This document shows positions 24,045 to 33,564 of a stretch of 64,000 bases of DNA, in pieces. The notes beneath the pieces were generated by a model. That model made no database searches. It saw nothing but the letters and a program-made list of their open reading frames with translations, and was not told the DNA's origin. This DNA is from Rutpela maculata (lineage: Eukaryota; Arthropoda; Insecta; Coleoptera; Cerambycidae), in the NCBI GenBank assembly GCA_936432065.2, contig OW386289.2:168329348-168393347 (forward strand), given 5' to 3'. Position numbers and translations under genes: made by a program. The stretch's first letter is position 1. The number at the start of each line of letters is the position of its first letter.

Positions 24045-24429
24045 TAAACACTGTAATAAACATCCACAAAACACAATAAAAAAAGAAAGTAAACAATACG
24101 CAAATGACACTAAACGCTATATTAGAAAGGATCCCCTACGAGGATGAGATTATTATTTTGCACCAGCCAAGGGATCGGAGATTAATAATTTGCTTGTTTA
24201 CAGTTGTAGCCCGAACAAACAAACAGCTGTTTGGCGACCTCTATTCTCCCCTATATCCTCGAAGCATTAGACGGCAAAAAATGTCAGTGGAAATATTTTA
24301 GGCGGATCATGTAATAACGCAACAAAACAATCATTAAAGAATGCTTTGTCAAACAGTTTCAACAATGCTCTACCAGTGGAACAATTCCAACCTAGAAAAA
24401 GGGATAATAGTATTCAATCTAGCTTAGGC

Positions 24430-26190
24430 TACCATTGAGGCAAAGGTTAGTACAGGCTGTCTCCAGATGTGAGCAACCCTTTTTGATGAAATTTTCCTGA
24501 AATTTTTGCAGAAAGCTTTTACTACCTAGGACAGTCTAGTAATAGTGGTCAAGGGGTGATTTGTGAACACGATATCAGAGCGTTCACAAAGAGCCCTGAA
24601 TATTGTCGATAAGTGGCGCAGTGAGTAAGGACTGTTCATGCGGTTTCGTCAAGACTAAACCACAATCGTCATTTACATAACCCTAGTGCCCAATGGAGTG
24701 TAAATTCTATTTGATAGTGATGTAAAATACAAAGGAGTAATTTTTCACCAAAAATTTACATGAAATGCTCACATCCAAGAAGTCACACAGAAAGCAAAAA
24801 TTGCCTTGGGAAAGTGCAGGCAGATATGTGGAAAAAATTACGGTTTAAATCCTAAAATTACCTTATGGTTATACTCCGGGATTGTAAAACCCATCATAAC
24901 CTACAGATCAGTGGTAGGATGAACTAAAATACTATAGTTGGGAGTAATGAGGCTGGTAAGTGCCGTACAAAGCTTACCTGGCTTACTTGCATGTGTGCCA
25001 TAGGGACCATAAAAACCGTCCCCCACCGCTGCAATAGAAGACCTTTTAAACATGCCACTAGTACACATATTTATACAAGACAAGCTCATTCGGTGGTGCA
25101 CAGGCTACCGCAAAGCTTAACACCAATAAGGAAACAGCATGGAACAGCGCATCAAAAGTTATATGCAAAGTTGACGGCAGATTCATTTTGGGAAGGCCCA
25201 CGGACACTACAGTCCGAAAGTATAACTTTTATAAAAATTTTCAAATAAAAATACCAGAGAGGGAGGACTGGAAAAACGGTCCACCAATATCGGCACAAAT
25301 AGTCTGTTAAATGGACAGCTTCAAGACAACACAGGGAGTCGGAGCTGGGATTTACGGGATGAGGTCAAAAACAAATATTCCCGTAAGTCTAGGATAGGCT
25401 GAAGTGGTCGCAATGCAGTGGTCACAACAGAGCAAAGAAAAGAACTGACAAGTTGATTATCATTACCAAGCAGCATTAAATGCAATAGATCCATGCAACC
25501 GATTCGAGACTAATATGGATGAACTTAGCAAGTCAGGTAAAGTAACCGTGGCGTGGGTACTAGGACACAAGCAAAATGAAGAGGCTGTTAACTGACCAGG
25601 GAAGTACAGCCAAGAAAATAACTGATAATCTGTTGATTACCATTACCAAGCAGCATTAAATGCAATAGATCCATGCAACTCGATTCAAGACCAATATGAA
25701 TGAACTTAAGAACCTAGCAAGTCATAATAATGTGACCGTGGAGTGGGTACTAGGTCACAAGAGAAATGAAAAGGCTGTTAACTGGCCAGGAAATGCACGT
25801 CTAAGGCCCTAATAGGTCCCGAACCCTTTAGCGGTTGGTTAAGCCATGCATATGAGCATCCACAAATAATTAGTACAAAATGAATCTATGGAATGGTGGG
25901 TGTTCTAATCTATAGAATGGTGGGTCTTCTAATCAGAGACTGTCGGTTTAATAGAATATGAATCTAATGGATCTGGCCGGGGGAAGCAACATGCAGATTC
26001 TGTCAAAATGGAGAGAGAACTTCAATTCATATGCTACGCCACTGTGGTCTAACTGGCAGGCTGAGATTTTACTTACTTGGTGAGGAAAGATAAAGAGCAC
26101 TAAGGGGCCCATATCAAGGCTGTAGAGTTTGATACACAAGGTTTTAAAGAAGAAGAAGAAGAAGAAGCGCCACAACAGACCTACAGGGAT
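24430..26190 (+). pseudogene. Non-LTR retrotransposon polymerase remnant: RT and RNase H
   Basis: Ordered landmarks on the plus strand: SQRALNIVDKWRSE (24584-24625) of the RT palm/thumb; IALGKCRQICGKNYGLNPK, then ITLWLYSGIVKPIITY (about 24797-24905), the thumb region; LTWLTCMCAIGTIKTVP (about 24975-25025) and STHIYTRQAHSVVHRL (about 25058-25110). Then the RNase H start, DSFKTTQGVGAGIYGM (about 25312-25360), and QAALNAIDPCN..TVAWVLGHKQNEEAVN for its second half. Non-LTR elements with RNase H belong to groups such as R1, LOA and I. Stops and frameshifts are frequent, the DGS at the RNase H start is reduced to DS, and the SDSQAA motif has lost its acidic residue, so the enzyme is dead. A GAA-rich tract at about 26147-26165 lies near the end. 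Confidence 0.78.
25435..25796 (+). repeat. Tandem duplication within the RNase H domain
   Basis: Unit 1 (25435-25611) and unit 2 (25612-25796) share AAGAAAA..ACTGA, TTACCAAGCAGCATTAAATG, CAATAGATCCATGCAAC, GAACTTA, GCAAGTCA, GGGTACTAGG and AATGAA.AGGCTGTTAACTG in order. The second unit has small insertions relative to the first. Both encode the QAALNAIDPCN..TV.WVLGHK region, so the domain's second half is present twice. Confidence 0.92.
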
Positions 26191-26729
26191 TTAATGAAGC
26201 TCTTTCTCATCAGTTCTTTTATAATGCATTATCTTCGCCTCTTATCATCTGACATTCCCAGATTCTCCGGTTAATATGATCAAAAAGTTATAGAACCTAC
26301 GAAATACATTTCTGAAGAGACGTTTCTTTCAAGAGATTCTTGACAAACGTCTCTAGATTCAAATCTTGATCGAAGCGTAGCGCTGTCTGCCTCGTGTCTC
26401 AGAGTATAACTCCAACACTGCTATAGATATTGAAAAATGTAATGAGAGAAAAATTAAGGAACCTAACGATAATACAATGAACGTAGTGTTTAAGAGTTTT
26501 CTGTGTCCGTTTAGATAGATAGTGAAAAATATTTATAAATCCGAAAATTTAAAAATGGTAACTTGAACACTATGGACTTAAAGATTATTGGAGATATCGA
26601 AAAACATGAATAAAGTCAAATTTAGTAGCTCGAAAATATGCATAATGTAACATATTTTTCTACGTTTGAAGTCTTTTTATTAAAATACAATTCTTAGTGA
26701 ATTATTACCCTCCTATCCTGTTAAGGACT
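26190..26729. other. Unassigned DNA
   Basis: No gene or repeat recognised between the retrotransposon remnant and the following MITE. Confidence 0.4.
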
Positions 26730-26885
26730 GGTTTATCAGTGCGCGGTTAAGCACTTTATCCTACAGCTAAATTAACTAGAAGTTTAGAATGGGCTTCTAT
26801 TAAACATTTCAATATTACAACTTCAAATTCTAAACTTCTAGTAAATTTAGCTGTAGGAAAGTACAAAAACGCGCACTGATAAACC
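26730..26885. mobile_element. MITE, nearly complete fold-back
   Basis: GGTTTATCAGTGCGCG at the left end is inverted as CGCGCACTGATAAACC at the right end. The arms continue with CCTACAGCTAAATT and CTAGAAGTTTAGAAT on one side and their reverse complements on the other, so almost the whole 156 bp can form one hairpin around GGGCTTCTATTAAACATTTC. It abuts the GTCTG microsatellite of family A copy A2 exactly, so it probably inserted at or replaced that copy's 5' end. Confidence 0.82.
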
Positions 26886-27821
26886 GTCTGTCTGTCTGTC
26901 GGTCTGTCTGTAACTTTTTTTGTGCGCACGTTTACTCTGGAACCGTTTGAGATATTGACTTGAAATTTGGTACACATATGTACTTTAACGAGATCTAGAA
27001 CTAGATTTTATTTTCATCTTGTTCCGTCGAAGGGTTGGAGGGTAAATTGGGGTAAAGGGCATAGCAGGATAAGCATGTGTTAGGTGCCCCCGCACCAATC
27101 GGGTCGAAATTTTTAGCACAAGTTGATAGTAGTGTTAGATGAAATTTCCCAAAATATTATTTTTGGAAAATCATTTTTACGGGAGTTATGGGAGTAAAAA
27201 GAAAAATGAAAACAAATTTTTTTCTCGAGAACGGGTAAACCGATTTTCATGAAAAAAATATATGTTATGGCTTTTGATGGTGCAAATGTGGGAAAAAATT
27301 ATTGGACCCATTCGTCAAAAAAAAGTGGTAAAAAAATGTTTTCAAAGTAAAAAAAAAATTTTTTTTAGGGGATGTTCCAGAGGCACACCCACCATTTTCA
27401 AATAAATGCTTATATGCCCCTTTAAAACATATCCAATTTTCAAAGTGATCGGAAGGGTACAACATACTCAAAATTGATAATCATTGGCAGACTGCGGGCG
27501 GCGTGTAGTCTATGTAATGAAGCATTATAAGACGAATTTTTTGTAAATATTTCGTGCAAAGACGAGATTACCTCCCCCCCTTCGTTTTCGAGGGTGCTGA
27601 ACACGATGCAGGTGGTGGGAGAAGTTTTTGACCGCCGCAACCCCCTGAAACGGCCATCCCTCTTATGGATCCCTTTATGTTTTCATATAAACGGATTTTG
27701 GGAGTGATTTATCAACGGGTTATACTTGAAATAATATGGAAGGGGGTTATAGAGCAAGTAGAGTCCAGACAGCAGGCCTAGGGGGTTGATTAAACCCTCT
27801 CGAGAGGTGTAGTTTTTTTTT

Positions 27822-27890
27822 TCAGATGATTCGGTTCAAATACGTATACCCCTTTTTTGGGGGTATACGTATTTGAACCGAATCATCTGA
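27822..27890. repeat. Perfect 31-bp-arm hairpin
   Basis: 27822-27852 and 27860-27890 are exact reverse complements around a TTTTTTG spacer. Arms begin TCAGATGATTCGGTTC and end in GTATACCCC. Perfect arms contrast with the diverged outer arms and suggest a recent inversion duplication or active correction. Confidence 0.95.
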
Positions 27891-27900
27891 AAAATATTTA

Positions 27901-27981
27901 TTTTTAGCTCCAACCCCCTCAAACGGGCAGAAATCACCCTCACTCACCGTTTGAGAGATGAAGAGGGGTTGGAGCTAAAAA
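27901..27981. repeat. Second hairpin in the fold-back
   Basis: TTTTTAGCTCCAACCCC followed by CTCAAACGG pairs with CCGTTTGAG..GGGGTTGGAGCTAAAAA, with a short bulge (AGATGAA). Confidence 0.9.
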
Positions 27982-28539
27982 TGAATATTTTTCCCATGAT
28001 CAACCCAAAAACGGGGGAAACGCGAACCCGAATTATTTGATAAAAAATGATTTTCCACTCCTCCTAGACCTGCTGTCTGGACTCAACTTACTCTATAATC
28101 ATCTTCCATGTTATTTCAAGTATAACCCGTTGATAAATGACTCTCCAGACCCGTATAGAAAACAAAGAGATCCATAAGGAGGTTTTCGGCGGTCAAAAAC
28201 TTCTCCCACCACTTGCATCGTGTTCAACACCCTCGAAAACGGACGGAGGAAGGTAATTTCGTCTTTGCAAGAAATATTTACACTATTTCTGCCTTTATTA
28301 CATAGACTAGCGGTTCATTACTACATCTTACTACAACGGTCACTGGCGGCCATTACAACCCTACCATTTAAATCAGTATCAAACTTCAAGAAGTGTGGTG
28401 CAGAAATTCTCTGACGTCAACTGTGGGGTCAAACAAAATCTAGTTTGAAAATCTGAAGATTTTGCAAGGATGACGTCCGCAGTCAGCCTACGAAAGAACT
28501 AGTTTTCAAAGTCCACTACGAGGAGGTTACAGTGCCTTT

Positions 28540-28755
28540 CACTAGTGAAGGTGCCTGTTTATTGTGAGTCCTCTTGCCTCTCATGAGTCGGGGTGTTTAT
28601 TTATCGTGAGTCTCCTTGCCTCTAAATAGTCGTTTGTTTATTGTAAGTTCCCTTGCCCCTCATTAGTCGAGGTGCTTGGTTATTATGAGTCCCCTTGCCT
28701 CTCACAATTCGGGTTGACCTTTTTGCGTGAGTCCTCCTGCCTCTCACGAATCAGG
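28540..28755 (+). repeat. Tandem repeat, five units of about 41 bp
   Basis: Each unit contains TTTATTGTGAGTCC, CTTGCCTCTCA and a TAGTCG or GAGTCGG end, with moderate divergence between units. Confidence 0.85.
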
Positions 28756-29800
28756 TTACTCTATATTGATGAGAATTTTATTTTGAAAAAATTTTTCAAA
28801 AAAGTTGCAGGGGGTTGCGGCGGTCAAAAGCTTCTCCTACCACTTGCATCGTGTTCAGCACCCTCGAAAATGAGGGGGAGAAGGTAATCTCGCCTTTGCA
28901 CGAAATATTTACAAAAAAGTCGTGCTTCATTACATAGACTACGCGCCGCCCGCAGTCTGCCAATGATTATCAATTTTGAGTATGTTGTACCCTTCCGACC
29001 GCTTTGAAAATTGGATATGTTTTAAAGGGGCATATAAGCATTTATTTGGAAGAAAATGGTGGGTGTGCCTCTGGAACATCCCCAAAAAAAAAAATTTTTT
29101 TTATTTTGAAAAAATTTTTTCACCACTTTTTTTCGACAAATGGGTTCAATAATTTTTTCCCACATTTGCACCATCAAAAGCCATAACATATATTTTTTTC
29201 ATGAAAATCAGTTTATCCGTTCTCGAGAAAAAAATTTTTTTTCATTTTTCTTTTTACCCCCATAACTCCCGTAAAAATGGTTTTCCAAAAATAATATTAT
29301 GGGAAATTTCATCTAACACTACTATCAACTTGTGCTAAAAATTTCGACCCGATTGGTGCGGGGGCACCTAACACATGCTTATCCTCCTATGCCCTTTGGG
29401 GTAAATGGGTAAATCAAGCAGGTAAGAGTCCATAAAATTGGTATTTAGTACATACAAGAAAAGCTAAGGTCTCAAAAAAAATTTTGGCATTAGCCACCCC
29501 CCATTACTAACCCCCACCCCCTTATTAAAGGGGGTGAAAAAAAATTATGATTTAGTGTATGTACAAGAACCAGAAACCCCAAAACATTTTTTTACTTCAT
29601 CCACCCCCACTACCACAACCCCCACCCCACTACCGATGTGGGGTATCGTTTTATGGGTTTTTGGGGTAGAGGATTTCAAATACTATATTATTAAAGTTCC
29701 ATAAACAATTATTTCCACATACAAAGTTTTTTCGTTGTGAGTTGACTTGGATAGAGAATTGGATGTGGAAGTAGTGATTCCTTGGGCAGCGGTTTTTTTT

Positions 29801-30100
29801 GCTAATTTTGTCCAGGTTTCCTAATTTTTTTTGTCTAATTTCCCTGCAGTATAATCGGAGATCCATTCTTAGTGCATTTACAGTCTCACATTTTTTATTT
29901 TTATGTTGTATGAATTGTCATTTACACATTTAATTGTACTGAATGTTTTATATTGTTGTTCTGATAACCTATTTTTTACTTTGGTGTTTTGTTATATTCA
30001 TTTGTTATTTTGTTTTTAATCTTGCAATTGTGTTGTTATTTATCCTGTAACTGAGTTTTACCCGTTGGATAAATTATTGAAATAAATAAATAAATAAATT
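29801..30100 (+). repeat. Putative non-LTR 3' untranslated tail ending in (AAAT)n
   Basis: T-rich, TGT-rich sequence ends with TTGGATAAATTATTGAAATAAATAAATAAATAAA. Short AAAT/ATAA repeat tails of this kind terminate many insect non-LTR retrotransposons. No coding part is attached; it directly follows the family A end. Confidence 0.4.
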
Positions 30101-30204
30101 TTTTGTCTATTATTCTTCTCCAAAGCAGCACTTTTTTACACATACATTTTTTTTACCTATTTCTTTTATATTTAAACATATATGAGTGCACTTTCCAGAT
30201 TCTC

Positions 30205-30560
30205 GTCCACCTTGAAGGTGAGAATAGGCCACTGTATGACATGATGGTGACAGGCATACCACGCAACAAATGGGAGCCAATGATCCATGGACCATAAAAC
30301 ATATGGACAGTCTATCGCACCAACAGCTCATTCTCCAAGGAATACCTCTCGCAAAGCCACTCTCGAGTATCGTATTCATCCAAATCTTCTCATTATTTAG
30401 TCACGTCAACTGGAGAGTAACGAAGAGGACGCCCTTCAAAATGTTGGACTGATGCCACCAAGGAGGCGATGTTGACGAGCTTTGGTGAGGCCAGACGCCT
30501 AACAGGCAACCGCAACAAGTGGCGTAATGGTGTACAGCAAAGGGCCAACAAAAATAATAC
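30205..30560 (+). pseudogene. Possible ORF2 C-terminal tail of a non-LTR element
   Basis: From 30421 the plus strand reads RRGRPSKCWTDATKEAM, and further on NRNKWRNGVQQRA to about 30545. The pattern (K/R)RGRPxxRWxDxxK followed by a DRxxWR motif is the typical extreme C-terminus of endonuclease/reverse-transcriptase polyproteins in insects. A stop precedes it and nothing of the RT is present. The upstream 60-codon frames are not recognisable. Confidence 0.5.
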
Positions 30561-31010
30561 ACGAATCCCAAAGGCTTGTCAGGATGTTGTAAATAAGAAG
30601 GACAAATCTAATTTATTTTTAATAATGTATTATTTATTGAGATAATAATGTTCATTTACTTTGCACTTGCATTTGACAGGTGGTTCGCAATCTGGCCGGG
30701 ATAATACAGCAAAGAACAGACCACGCCGCGGCCTATACCAACGGAGCAGCAAAATTTAATTCAAATGTCAAGAATGGCCGGATATTAAATTGAAAACGAG
30801 CCGAGACCAAAATAGGGACACGCATTTACTACCAATGTATCCTTCGCTCGTCCAGTGGCGTTGAATTACCTTCACCTCTATACCGAAGGAGCTACGAAAA
30901 TAAACGTTTTGCAGAATCGGGTAATTTGACATGTTTACTGACTTAATTGTGACAGTACTAGGTTCTGTTTACAAATTTCTGATAGACAAGTAAATTACTT
31001 ACCGATAAAA
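30560..31010. other. Unassigned DNA with a higher-complexity block
   Basis: About 30660-30910 is GC-richer than its surroundings and shares nothing with other repeats in the window. No reading frame is recognised; possible conserved non-coding DNA. Confidence 0.3.
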
Positions 31011-31011
31011 A

Positions 31012-31072
31012 TAGTTAGTATATTATTCAACATGCATGTAATAGCTATAATACACGTGTTGAATACTATAGT
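31012..31072. repeat. Small family D-type hairpin
   Basis: AGTATATTATTCAACATGCATGTA pairs with TACACGTGTTGAATACTAT around TAGCTA. The ATTATTCAAC string is shared with the flank of the 31.65-kb hairpin. Confidence 0.65.
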
Positions 31073-31640
31073 CATCGTTTGAAATTATTCTTTCACAACA
31101 AGCTTGTGCTAATTATAGACTACAAGTCCATCGTAATTTTTAAGGGGTCAAGTGACCCAGCATGACTAGTTATGAACTGCTTTTGAACAATTAATGGTAA
31201 CCATAAACAAATAGCGTCAGTTATAATAATTCACTTGTGAGTGCCTAGCGTATCCAATCGATGTAACGCGCAATGCGAAGGTGGCTCTGTCCGACAGAAA
31301 TTTTTTTCCGATACGGTGAAATAGAACGGTCCACTATTATTGAGAGCAGGAAGGTGATTTAACATGTTTGAATAGTTTCGACGTTTTCAAATCAAGTTAA
31401 GTAATAATTCTGCCAAAAATGATGAATTCGGTTAGTGAAGATGAACTATTATGTACACCGCCAGAATTAAGGCAGGTAGCTAATGATACAATACATAATT
31501 TATTACCCGAAAAATCGCAGAACAAATATAAAAGTGTGTACAAAAATTAAATTTCGCAGTTAGTTTTATTAATAAACAAACTGATTAATTTAAACAAAAT
31601 TTTCTCAATTTAATATTTATTGTTATAATCGTTGACAAAG
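31073..31640. other. Unassigned DNA
   Basis: No gene recognised. About 31210-31440 is of somewhat higher complexity. The rest is AT-rich. Confidence 0.3.
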
Positions 31641-31771
31641 GATTGTATTCAACTTGCGATAATGGTAATAACTCACTTGATGAATTACAGCACTCGTCTG
31701 CGGTTCGTGCTTTAAACTTCATCTGCGTGAGTTATTACCTACATTACCGCTCGTTGAATAATATACTATTT
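31641..31771. repeat. Family D hairpin, copy D2
   Basis: The outer flank ATTGTATTCAAC pairs with GTTGAATAATATACT, GTAATAACTCAC pairs perfectly with GTGAGTTATTAC, and GATGAA pairs with TTCATC. The apex is GCACTCGTCTGCGGTTCGTGC. TTCTTCAAACG follows at once on the right, as in copy D1, although the arm sequences of D1 and D2 are unrelated. Confidence 0.82.
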
Positions 31772-32000
31772 TCTTCAAACGTCAGAAAAACATGACATTT
31801 TTTTAACTCATTTCATGACATTATAGTTTGACTTTTTAGACGGCTGTGTGTTGCCATTAATACCGGAGGTAAAAGTCCTTCTTCTGACGCTGTGAGCGAC
31901 AGAAAAAGTAATGTCCAAAACAACGCGTATTTTATTTAATACGCGGGCCATGCGATATTAACACAATGCGTTTTTGGTGGTGAAAATCGACGTTTGAAGA
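31772..32000. mobile_element. Family D body, copy D2
   Basis: TTCTTCAAACGT (from 31772) and ACGTTTGAAGAA (ending about 32000) are inverted. Inside, CGTTTTTGGTGGTGAAAATCG near the right end corresponds to GTTTTTGGTGACATAA in the 19.3-19.6 kb copy. An inner palindrome, ACGCGTATTTTATTTAATACGCG, is present at about 31923-31946. Confidence 0.6.
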
Positions 32001-32003
32001 AAA

Positions 32004-33332
32004 AAATAGCATATTTTATTCGGAGTAAAAGCCACTTGTTTGTTTAAAATAATAGATAATAATGCAACTGGTAATCTTATGAGGGATTGATGAACAAATT
32101 ACTTATTATTAAAACAAGTATATCAAATTAGTACTAATGTAGTTTTAAGTAGTGTATTAATATGAGAAATATATGAAAAATATATTATGATTACGTTAAA
32201 AAGCTGCTGTGCTGATGACATATTGTACGGGACATAAAAATATACAAGAATTATAGTTTCTAATGTACCTAATGCAGCTAATTTTGTTTTCTTTATTTTC
32301 AGGTAAGATGCTGATGAGTATTTTGATGATTGATGGAGAGAGTGAGTAAGTAAACACGTTTCATTATCTAGTGGTACCACTACTTCACAATATGGCATTT
32401 GTTACATTTCATAGTTAAGATTTTAGATGAGAATGAAAAGCTTCTGCAACTTTTTGGTGACTTGAGATTATTTGATGCTACAACAGAATGTTTTATTTAG
32501 TAAGACATGCGGTGAGCGAATTTCTCCATTTTTTAATTTTACTTTTTAGTAACTGTTAAGTTTAAAATATAAAAAATGTCATTTTTATTGTGTTTATTAG
32601 TATAGTGGCGTGGTCAAAATTAAAAGTAACAGTATACGTAAAAAATACGTAATTTTTTATATTCTCATATTAAATAATATTATAGATATGAAAGTTAAGT
32701 GCTAAATGCCGAAAATTATATTTTTGTACAATGTTTAAAGCATCTTTTAATTTTTTATCTATGGATTTTGCATGATTGTTCAAGTCGGCTATATTGAATC
32801 AGCTATTTTTTTTTGGATATGAAATTTAGGGTCCTCAACAACCTATATTTAATTTGATCCACTTTTAAACTACTTTCTATGAATTTTTCATGATCTTTTG
32901 CTTTATATTGGCCACCTTGAATCTGACATATTGAATTGTGTTTACATATCACAGTCGTGTACAGCAACCTCAAAGACAAACTACGATGTGTAAACCTATA
33001 ACCACCACTTTTAAACTTTTTTCGAAGAATTTTACATAATATTTCATTTTAAATTATATTGATCCATCATTTTGTATTTTGAAATTTAGATATCATATTT
33101 TTACTTAGTGATCTCAAAACCTTCTCAAACAAATTTTCGTGACAGAATTCTCCGATTTGTATCATATTCAAAATATTTTTGAAAAATAGCGTTTTTTGAG
33201 TTTCAGAAAAATCAAAAACAGAAGTGTGTAAACTTTCAACTACTTTACATCTAAAACATACCTCAAAAGATTTCTTTCCAATACATTCACTAAGTATTTA
33301 TCCGTATATAACATTACCAGTGCTTAGAATTT
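32004..33332. other. Unassigned AT-rich DNA
   Basis: No gene, repeat family or structured block recognised. The minus-strand frame at 32398-32123 (91 codons) has no known motif. Confidence 0.35.
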
Positions 33333-33444
33333 TATAATATAAAGAGGGTAAATTGACAGTTTGTTGTCTGATTAACTCCCGAGCACTTTAGTGCCAGGGA
33401 TTTAATCTTTGATAATAAACTGCCAATTTGCACAAATTATATTA
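33333..33444. repeat. Family D-type hairpin
   Basis: TATAATATAA..GTAAATTGACAGTTTGTTGTCTGATTAACTCCCGAGCAC pairs over its length with GTGCCAGGGATTTAATC..AATAAACTGCCAATTTG..AAATTATATTA. The apex loop is TTTA. The arms are imperfect. Confidence 0.7.
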
Positions 33445-33564
33445 CCTTTTCGCAACTTCGCTTGAGAAAAAATTTAAAGATAAAATTTAACAGCACGAGT
33501 GGTATGTGGGGAGAATATTTCACGAATAAATGTATAAATGTATTATATTATATTACTTATAGCC

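Larger units (their letters stand above)
27057..29394. mobile_element. Branched fold-back element between AAA and TTT (Spy-like)
   Basis: The ends are long inverted repeats: GGGCATAGCAGGATAAGCAT.. at 27057 and its near-exact inverse ending CTATGCCC at 29394. The left arm (27057 to about 27640) pairs with about 28795-29394. In addition 28063-28312 is another inverted copy of about 27505-27785, so the left arm has two partners. Two local hairpins (27822-27890 and 27901-27981) and a tandem array (28540-28755) fill the middle. It contains no transposase. The host sequence reads AAA before and TTT after it, with no duplication needed to restore the family A consensus. That fits the described behaviour of Spy elements (insertion at AAATTT without duplication); the assignment is inference. 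Confidence 0.75.
26886..29800 (+). mobile_element. Family A copy A2, split by a 2.3-kb fold-back
   Basis: The first part (26886-27056) begins within the GTCTG/GTCGG microsatellite and continues through the core to GGGTTGGAGGGTAAATTGGGGTAAA. The second part (29395-29800) resumes at TTTGGGGTAAATGGGTAAATC and continues to the family 3' end, GGATGTGGAAGTAGTGATTCCTTGGGCAGCGG. Joining 27056 to 29395 gives the uninterrupted family sequence as in other copies. The 5' hairpin end is missing, replaced by the MITE. Confidence 0.8.

Noticed and set aside
27048..29404. A 9-bp target duplication TTGGGGTAA around the fold-back
   Set aside because: The family A consensus naturally carries TTGGGGTAAATTTGGGGTAAA at this point, so the apparent duplication is already in the host sequence; joining AAA to TTT restores the consensus without any duplication.
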